Below, in pieces: positions 6,592-11,482 of a stretch of DNA of 11,482 nt. Within the stretch, counting starts at the first letter, position 1. The number at the start of each line of letters is the position of its first letter. Source of the stretch: Clostridia bacterium (GTDB lineage Bacteria > Bacillota > Clostridia > Oscillospirales > Acutalibacteraceae); the NCBI GenBank assembly GCA_017424125.1, contig JAFPBM010000160.1, positions 1 to 11,482 of the forward strand, given 5' to 3'. Both the position numbers and the translations under genes were made by a program. Below the pieces are notes generated by a model that worked only from the letters and a program-made list of their open reading frames with translations, searched no databases and had not been told where the DNA came from.

Positions 6592-8574
6592 ATGGCAAAA
6601 AAACCTGTATATGATAACGAAAGTATAAAAAAACTGGAAGGACCTGACAGAGTCCGTAAAAGACCGGGAGTTATTTTTGGCTCGGACGGTCTGGACGGTT
6701 GTCAGCATTCGGTTGTCGAAATAATTTCAAACTCAATAGACGAGGCGCGCGAGGGTTATGGTAAAAAAATCATAATCACGCGTTATGCCGATAATTCTAT
6801 TGAGGTAGAGGACTTTGGACGCGGCGCCCCCGTTGACTTTAACCAAAAGGAAAACTGCTACAACTGGGAACTTTTGTACTGCGAACTTTATGCGGGTGGC
6901 AAGTATGACACTAACGAGGGCGGCAACTACGAATATTCGTTGGGACTCAACGGACTCGGTCTTTGTTCAACACAGTATTCGTCCGAGTATATGGACGTTG
7001 AAATTAAACGTGACGGATATAAATATACTCTGCATTTTGAAAAAGGCTATAACGTCGGCGGACTTAAAAAGGAAGAATATACGGGACGCGCAACGGGTAC
7101 AAAAACCCGTTGGAAACCCGACCTCGACGTTTTCACCGATATCAATATTCCTGCTGAGTTTTATATTGATTTGATTAAGCGTCAGGCAATTGTAAACGAT
7201 AATCTTGTTTTTGTTTTCAGAAACCAGGTTGGAAACAAGTTTGAAGAGCAGGAGTTTGTTTATCAAAACGGTATCCGCGACTACGTTGAAGAGGTTGCGG
7301 GGAACGACGCTATATCTTCCGTTCAACTTTGGAAAGCCGAGCGCGAAGGACGCGACCGCGCCGATATGAAAGACTACAAAGTTAAAATCAACGCCTGCGT
7401 TGCTTTTTCAAACCGCAATCAGTTAAAGGAATATTATCATAACTCAAGTTGGCTTGAATACGGCGGTTCGCCCGATAAGGCGGTCAGAAGCGCATTTGTT
7501 TCGCAGATTGACAGTTATATCAAGCAAAACAATAAATATCAGAAGAATGAAAGCAAAGTTTCTTTCGCCGATATTGAAGAATGTCTTATAATCGTCGTTT
7601 CGTCTTTTTCAACACAGACGTCTTACGAAAACCAAACTAAAAAATCTATTACAAACAAGTTTATATATGAAGCAATGGCAGAGTTTTTCCGCCGTCAACT
7701 TGAAATCTATTTCATAGAAAACAAGGCGGAAGCGGATAAAATTGTCGACCAGGTGCTTATAAACAAGCGTAGCCGCGAAAAGAGCGAACGTGAACGCCTT
7801 AACATCAAGAAGACCTTGCAGTCTTCAAACGATATGTTAAGCCGTATTGATAAGTTTGTTGATTGCCGCAGTAAAGATAAGGAAATCCGCGAACTGTTTA
7901 TAGTTGAGGGCGATTCGGCTTTAGGTTCGGTAAAACTTGCCCGAAATGCAGAGTTTCAGGCGGTTATCCCTGTAAGAGGTAAAATACTCAACTGCTTAAA
8001 AGCGGAGTATGAGCGTATTTTCAAAAGCGAAATTATCGTGAACTTAATTAAAGTTCTCGGTTGCGGTGTTGAAGTCAAGGCTAAATCAAATAAAGATTTA
8101 TCAACCTTTGATTTGGATGCACTTCGCTGGAGTAAGGTCATAATCTGTACCGATGCCGACGAGGACGGTTTTCAGATTCGCACCCTTATTCTCACAATGA
8201 TTTACAGACTTATCCCGACACTTATCGAAACGGGCAAGGTGTTTATAGCCGAAACACCGCTTTATGAAATCACCACCAAGGATAAGACCTATTTTGCCTA
8301 TGACGAAAAGGAAAAGGCGGATATAATGACCAATATGGTGGGCGATACAAAATGTACCGTTCAGCGTTCAAAAGGTCTTGGTGAAAACCAACCCGATATG
8401 ATGAGTTTAACAACCATGAACCCCGAAACCCGCCGTCTTATCAAGGTAACGCCCGAAGACGCCGAAATGACGTCGCGTATGTTTGATATACTTCTCGGTG
8501 ACGATATAGAGGGAAGAAAAGAAATCATAACCGAAAAAGGCTATATGTATATAGCCGATGCGGATATCAGTTAG
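6592..8574 (+). CDS. parE: Type II topoisomerase ATPase subunit, divergent ParE/GyrB family (topoisomerase IV subunit B)
   Basis: This is the ATPase and TOPRIM subunit of a bacterial type II topoisomerase, 660 residues, close to normal ParE/GyrB length. The GHKL ATPase shows E43-I-I-S-N47-S-I-D-E-A, D74 in V-E-D-F-G-R-G and the lid L-N-G-L-G-L. The transducer carries Q348-T-K350, whose Lys contacts the ATP gamma phosphate. The TOPRIM domain shows E439-G-D-S-A, P-V-R-G-K-I-L-N and D521-A-D523-E-D525-G. The C-terminal region has R-S-K-G-L-G-E and T-T-M-N-P-E-T-R. All catalytic residues are present, but several usually invariant positions differ: ENQTKKS follows an unusual segment, EGDSALGS replaces EGDSAGGS, and GLNGLGL replaces GLHGVGA. 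ATG 6592 is preferred over ATG 6550 because 6550 lies inside the promoter and 6592 has GAGGT at good spacing. Adjacency to a ParC-like gene suggests topoisomerase IV, although a GyrB label is possible. Confidence 0.88.
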   Translation: MAKKPVYDNESIKKLEGPDRVRKRPGVIFGSDGLDGCQHSVVEIISNSIDEAREGYGKKIIITRYADNSIEVEDFGRGAPVDFNQKENCYNWELLYCELYAGGKYDTNEGGNYEYSLGLNGLGLCSTQYSSEYMDVEIKRDGYKYTLHFEKGYNVGGLKKEEYTGRATGTKTRWKPDLDVFTDINIPAEFYIDLIKRQAIVNDNLVFVFRNQVGNKFEEQEFVYQNGIRDYVEEVAGNDAISSVQLWKAEREGRDRADMKDYKVKINACVAFSNRNQLKEYYHNSSWLEYGGSPDKAVRSAFVSQIDSYIKQNNKYQKNESKVSFADIEECLIIVVSSFSTQTSYENQTKKSITNKFIYEAMAEFFRRQLEIYFIENKAEADKIVDQVLINKRSREKSERERLNIKKTLQSSNDMLSRIDKFVDCRSKDKEIRELFIVEGDSALGSVKLARNAEFQAVIPVRGKILNCLKAEYERIFKSEIIVNLIKVLGCGVEVKAKSNKDLSTFDLDALRWSKVIICTDADEDGFQIRTLILTMIYRLIPTLIETGKVFIAETPLYEITTKDKTYFAYDEKEKADIMTNMVGDTKCTVQRSKGLGENQPDMMSLTTMNPETRRLIKVTPEDAEMTSRMFDILLGDDIEGRKEIITEKGYMYIADADIS

Positions 8575-8584
8575 GAGATAATAT

Positions 8585-10825
8585 ATGGCTCCAAGAAAGA
8601 AAAAACAAACCGAAATCAAGGTGGACGCAAAAAAAGCAAACGCATATATTTCGGGCGCGGGCGAGGTTTTAGAACAACCTATAACCCGTACGCTCGAAAC
8701 CAACTATATGCCCTATGCTATGAGCGTTATCTTGTCCCGCGCAATCCCCGAGATTGACGGTTTCAAACCGTCGCACCGTAAACTTTTGTATACGATGTAT
8801 CTTATGGGACTTCTGAACGGCGCAAAGACCAAGTCTGCTAACATTGTGGGACAGACTATGCGCTTAAATCCTCACGGCGATGCCGCCATTTATGAAACGA
8901 TGGTACGTCTTACCGAGGGTAACGAGGCACTGCTTCACCCGTACGTTGAATCAAAAGGTAATATGGGCAAAGCCTATTCGCGTGATATGGCGTATGCCGC
9001 AGCGCGTTATACCGAGGCTAAACTTTCTAAAATTGCGGCAGAACTTTTTAAAGATATTGACCGCGACACAGTCGATTTTGTGGATAACTACGATGCCACA
9101 ATGAAAGAGCCGACGCTTTTTCCCGTAACCTTCCCGTCGGTGCTTGTAAACGCCAACAAGGGAATTGCGGTTGGTATGACAAATGCTATATGTCCGTTTA
9201 ATTTGAGCGAGGTTTGCCGTACCACTATCGAACTTATAAAGGATGACGAAATCAACGTAGCGGATTATCTTGTAGCACCCGATTTTCCCGGCGGCGGTGA
9301 ACTTCTTTACGACCGCGCCGAGATGGAAAAAATCTATAAAACGGGACTTGGAAGCGTCAAGGTTCGTGCGGTTTATAATTACGATAAATCGGCAAACTGT
9401 GTCGATATAACCGAGATTCCGCCGTCAACAACCGTCGAGGCGATTATCGAAAAAATTATCGACCTTGTAAAGCAGAAGAAGATAACCGAGATTAACGACG
9501 TCCGCGACGAAACCGACCTCTCGGGACTTAAAATTACAATAGACCTAAAGCGCGGTACCGACGTTCAGAAACTTATGAACAAACTCTTCAAGATGACACC
9601 CTTGCAGGATAGTTTTTCTTGCAACTTTAACATTCTTGTGGGCGGCACACCACGCGTTATGGGCGTAAAGGAAATCTTGACCGAGTGGACTGCTTTCCGC
9701 GTTGACTGCGTAAAACGCAGAACGTATTTTAATCTTTCCAAAGCAAAGGAAAGGTATCATCTGCTTAAAGGCCTTGAAAAAATACTTCTCGATATTGACA
9801 AAGCAATTAAGATTGTACGCGAAACCGCCGAAGAAAAAGAAGTTGTGCCCAACCTTATGATTGGCTTTGGCATTGACGAGATACAGGCGGAATACGTAGC
9901 GGAAATCAAACTGCGCCACCTAAACCGCGAGTATATTTTAAAAAGACTTGAAGATATCGAAAACCTTGAAAAAGAAATAGCGGAACTTGAAAGCATATTA
10001 AACAGCCGCACAAAAGTGCTTAAGATAATCATAAAAGAACTTGAGACGATTATCGATAAGTATGGCCAAGAACGCAAAACCAAGGTCATTTCGGCAGAGG
10101 AAAATCAAATAACCGTCGAAGAAGAACAGGTTGAAGACTATGTCGTAAACATATTCTTCACAAAGTACGGCTATTTCATGATAATCACACCGCTTTCACT
10201 TAGATTGGGCGGCGAACAGAAACTTAAAGAAAACGATAAAATTATTCAGTCGTTCGAGTCGCAAAACGCCAACGAATTACTGTTCTTTACCGATAAGTGT
10301 CAGGTTTATAAAACACGAATATCTGAACTCTCGGATACAAAGGCAAGCGCACTTGGTGACTATATCCCATCAAAACTCGGTTTCGACGAGGGCGAGGGTA
10401 CTGTTTATATGGTATCAACCAAAAAGTACGAAGGTTATATGCTGTTTATTTTTGAAAACGGCAGAATATCCAAGGTGCCGCTTTCGGCTTATACCACTAA
10501 ACAAAACCGCAAAAAACTTATAAACGCGTATAGCGATAAGTTCCCGCTTTCGGCTATTATATATGTAGAAAGCGATGCGGATATTTTGCTCACGTCCACA
10601 AACGGCAGAATGTTGCTTGTTAATACTGGCGCTTTGCAGGCAAAGGTGACAAAGGATAACAACGGCGTTGCGGTTATGACGCAGAAAAAAGGTCAGCGCA
10701 TATTTGAAGCGAAACTTTATTCCGACGGAATGCTCACAGACCCGCACCGTTACAGAACACGCACACTTCCTGCCGCGGGTGCAATAAACCGCGAGGGCAC
10801 ATCGGGCGAACAAATGAAAATATAA
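8585..10825 (+). CDS. parC: Type II topoisomerase DNA-cleavage subunit, divergent ParC/GyrA family (topoisomerase IV subunit A)
   Basis: This is the breakage-reunion subunit, 746 residues, expected to form a heterotetramer with the product of the gene 10 bp upstream and to unlink replicated chromosomes. The winged-helix region begins near residue 34 after a Lys-rich tail. The catalytic R141-Y142 lies in A-A-R-Y-T-E, and the tower region, coiled coil (about 440-500) and a beta-rich C-terminal domain follow. No GyrA box (Q-R-R-G-G-K-G type) is visible, which favours ParC over GyrA. The quinolone region reads N95-P-H-G-D-A100-A-I-Y-E104. Ala replaces the usual Ser (GyrA S83 position), Glu stands at the D87 position as in ParC, and Asn replaces the first His of HPHGD. 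The V-T-F-P-S-V-L-V-N stretch also departs from the common K-I-P-N-L-L-V-N. The start has AGGAG (8573-8577), overlapping the upstream stop, 7 nt from ATG. The partner assignment is strong; the exact subfamily is less certain. Confidence 0.88.
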   Translation: MAPRKKKQTEIKVDAKKANAYISGAGEVLEQPITRTLETNYMPYAMSVILSRAIPEIDGFKPSHRKLLYTMYLMGLLNGAKTKSANIVGQTMRLNPHGDAAIYETMVRLTEGNEALLHPYVESKGNMGKAYSRDMAYAAARYTEAKLSKIAAELFKDIDRDTVDFVDNYDATMKEPTLFPVTFPSVLVNANKGIAVGMTNAICPFNLSEVCRTTIELIKDDEINVADYLVAPDFPGGGELLYDRAEMEKIYKTGLGSVKVRAVYNYDKSANCVDITEIPPSTTVEAIIEKIIDLVKQKKITEINDVRDETDLSGLKITIDLKRGTDVQKLMNKLFKMTPLQDSFSCNFNILVGGTPRVMGVKEILTEWTAFRVDCVKRRTYFNLSKAKERYHLLKGLEKILLDIDKAIKIVRETAEEKEVVPNLMIGFGIDEIQAEYVAEIKLRHLNREYILKRLEDIENLEKEIAELESILNSRTKVLKIIIKELETIIDKYGQERKTKVISAEENQITVEEEQVEDYVVNIFFTKYGYFMIITPLSLRLGGEQKLKENDKIIQSFESQNANELLFFTDKCQVYKTRISELSDTKASALGDYIPSKLGFDEGEGTVYMVSTKKYEGYMLFIFENGRISKVPLSAYTTKQNRKKLINAYSDKFPLSAIIYVESDADILLTSTNGRMLLVNTGALQAKVTKDNNGVAVMTQKKGQRIFEAKLYSDGMLTDPHRYRTRTLPAAGAINREGTSGEQMKI

Positions 10826-10826
10826 A

Positions 10827-10849
10827 AGCCGTCCGTAAATCGGACGGCT
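10827..10849. terminator. GC-rich stem-loop after parC; terminator-like mainly on the minus strand
   Basis: AGCCGTCCG (10827-10835) and CGGACGGCT (10841-10849) form a perfect 9-bp stem with a 5-nt TAAAT loop, 1 nt after the parC stop. On the plus strand it is followed by GTCAGCCG rather than a T run, whereas read on the minus strand the stem is followed by TTTTATATTTT. It may stop plus-strand transcription inefficiently or act as an mRNA 3' end. A further AGCCG (10853-10857) can pair with CGGCT (10845-10849) as an alternative small hairpin. Confidence 0.6.
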
Positions 10850-10937
10850 GTCAGCCGAAATACAAACGCAAGCAAATTTCTTTTTCGTCTGACAGTATAA
10901 TTATGTGAAAAAGATTTTAAAATACACGTGGTAATGT

Positions 10938-10966
10938 TTGACAAAAATAAAAATTTGGTTTACAAT
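10938..10966 (+). promoter_or_regulatory. Promoter of valS
   Basis: TTGACA (10938-10943) and TACAAT (10961-10966) are separated by exactly 17 nt, a near-consensus sigma-A promoter. The predicted start near 10973 leaves about 25 nt of leader containing GAGGGA (10987-10992). That is too short to hold a T-box riboswitch. Confidence 0.8.
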
Positions 10967-10997
10967 TTACCATATTTAGAAAATTCGAGGGATTACA

Positions 10998-11482
10998 ATG
11001 GCAAAAGAACTTGCAAAAATTTATGAACCGAATGAAGTAGAGGACAGAATATATAAGTTTTGGCTTGACGGTGGTTTTTTCCACGCCGAAGTTGATGAAA
11101 GCAAAGAACCTTATACTATAGTTATTCCGCCTCCAAACATTACGGGTCAACTTCATATGGGCCACGCGCTCGACCAAACTTTACAGGATATTTTAATCCG
11201 TACCAAGCGTATGCAGGGTTATTCTGCGCTTTGGATGCCGGGTACCGACCACGCATCCATTGCAACCGAAGCAAAAATTGTTGAGGCAATGCGCAAAGAG
11301 GGCATCTCTAAAGATGACCTCGGAAGAGATAAGTTTTTGGAACGCGCTTGGGAATGGAAAGAAAAATACGGCGGCACAATTATTTCGCAACTTAAAAAAC
11401 TCGGCTCTTCTTGCGATTGGGAGCGTGAGCGTTTTACACTTGACGAGGGTTGCTCAAAAGCCGTACGCGAAGTTTTCGTAAC
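10998..11482 (+). CDS. valS: Valine--tRNA ligase, N-terminal 161 residues (3' truncated by window)
   Basis: This is a class I aminoacyl-tRNA synthetase that charges tRNA-Val in the cytosol. The visible part begins [11 protein letters not shown] and has the ValRS opening [13 protein letters not shown] (the HIGH-type ATP motif, here HMGH, near residue 52-55). It continues with T-L-Q-D-I-L-I-R and [13 protein letters not shown], which distinguish ValRS from IleRS and LeuRS. The start codon has GAGGGA 5 nt upstream and a strong promoter just before. The KMSKS motif, editing domain and C-terminal coiled coil lie beyond the window. The frame is open to the last base. Confidence 0.95.
   Translation, partial: MAKELAKIYEPNEVEDRIYKFWLDGGFFHAEVDESKEPYTIVIPPPNITGQLHMGHALDQTLQDILIRTKRMQGYSALWMPGTDHASIATEAKIVEAMRKEGISKDDLGRDKFLERAWEWKEKYGGTIISQLKKLGSSCDWERERFTLDEGCSKAVREVFV

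Noticed and set aside
10415..10813. 132-residue minus-strand open frame in the parC C-terminal region
   Set aside because: It is antisense to a conserved coding frame, Cys- and Arg-rich in the manner of shadows, with no motif.
10930..10971. GGTAA/TTACC inverted repeat around the valS promoter as an operator
   Set aside because: Only 5 bp arms in AT-rich DNA, easily due to chance, and different from the palindrome upstream of parE.
1..11482. CRISPR arrays, tRNA or rRNA genes, insertion sequences, prophage or defence genes
   Set aside because: No regularly spaced repeats, tRNA-like folds, transposase or integrase motifs were seen; the coding content is housekeeping.

Overview
This window looks like core chromosome of a low-to-moderate GC Gram-positive bacterium, most likely a member of the Clostridia (perhaps an Oscillospirales-type gut lineage). 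The reasons are the rseP-ispG-polC gene order, a PolC-type replicative polymerase, AGGAG-type ribosome binding sites and A/T-rich sigma-A promoters. All genes read on the plus strand. I see no rRNA, tRNA, CRISPR array, insertion sequence or prophage gene.

Layout. Positions 1-5093 are the tail of an operon: the 3' end of the site-2 protease gene rseP, the isoprenoid gene ispG (3 bp later) and polC (2 bp later). Positions 5094-5245 are a regulatory intergenic region. It holds a consensus-like promoter enclosed by a perfect 13-bp inverted repeat whose right arm contains the Shine-Dalgarno of the next gene. Positions 5246-6481 encode a membrane-anchored G5-M23 cell-wall endopeptidase that appears to lack a standard start codon; a strong intrinsic terminator closes the unit. 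Positions 6533-10849 are a second unit: a promoter with a palindrome in its spacer, then a divergent type II topoisomerase pair (ParE-like 6592-8574, ParC-like 8585-10825) and a stem-loop. Positions 10938-11482 hold a promoter and the 5' end of valS, cut by the window edge.

The genes are mostly housekeeping: envelope stress or regulated proteolysis, MEP-pathway isoprenoid synthesis, replication, chromosome unlinking, wall remodelling and tRNA charging. I do not see a new multi-gene system. The points most worth checking are: (1) a PolC with no inserted 3'-5' exonuclease domain but an apparently complete PHP metal site; (2) the inverted-repeat-bounded promoter in front of the M23 gene, which could be an invertible promoter or an RNA switch hiding the ribosome binding site in read-through mRNA; (3) a probable AUU start on that same gene; and (4) a divergent topoisomerase IV with an Ala at the quinolone-anchoring Ser position, behind an operator-like palindrome.
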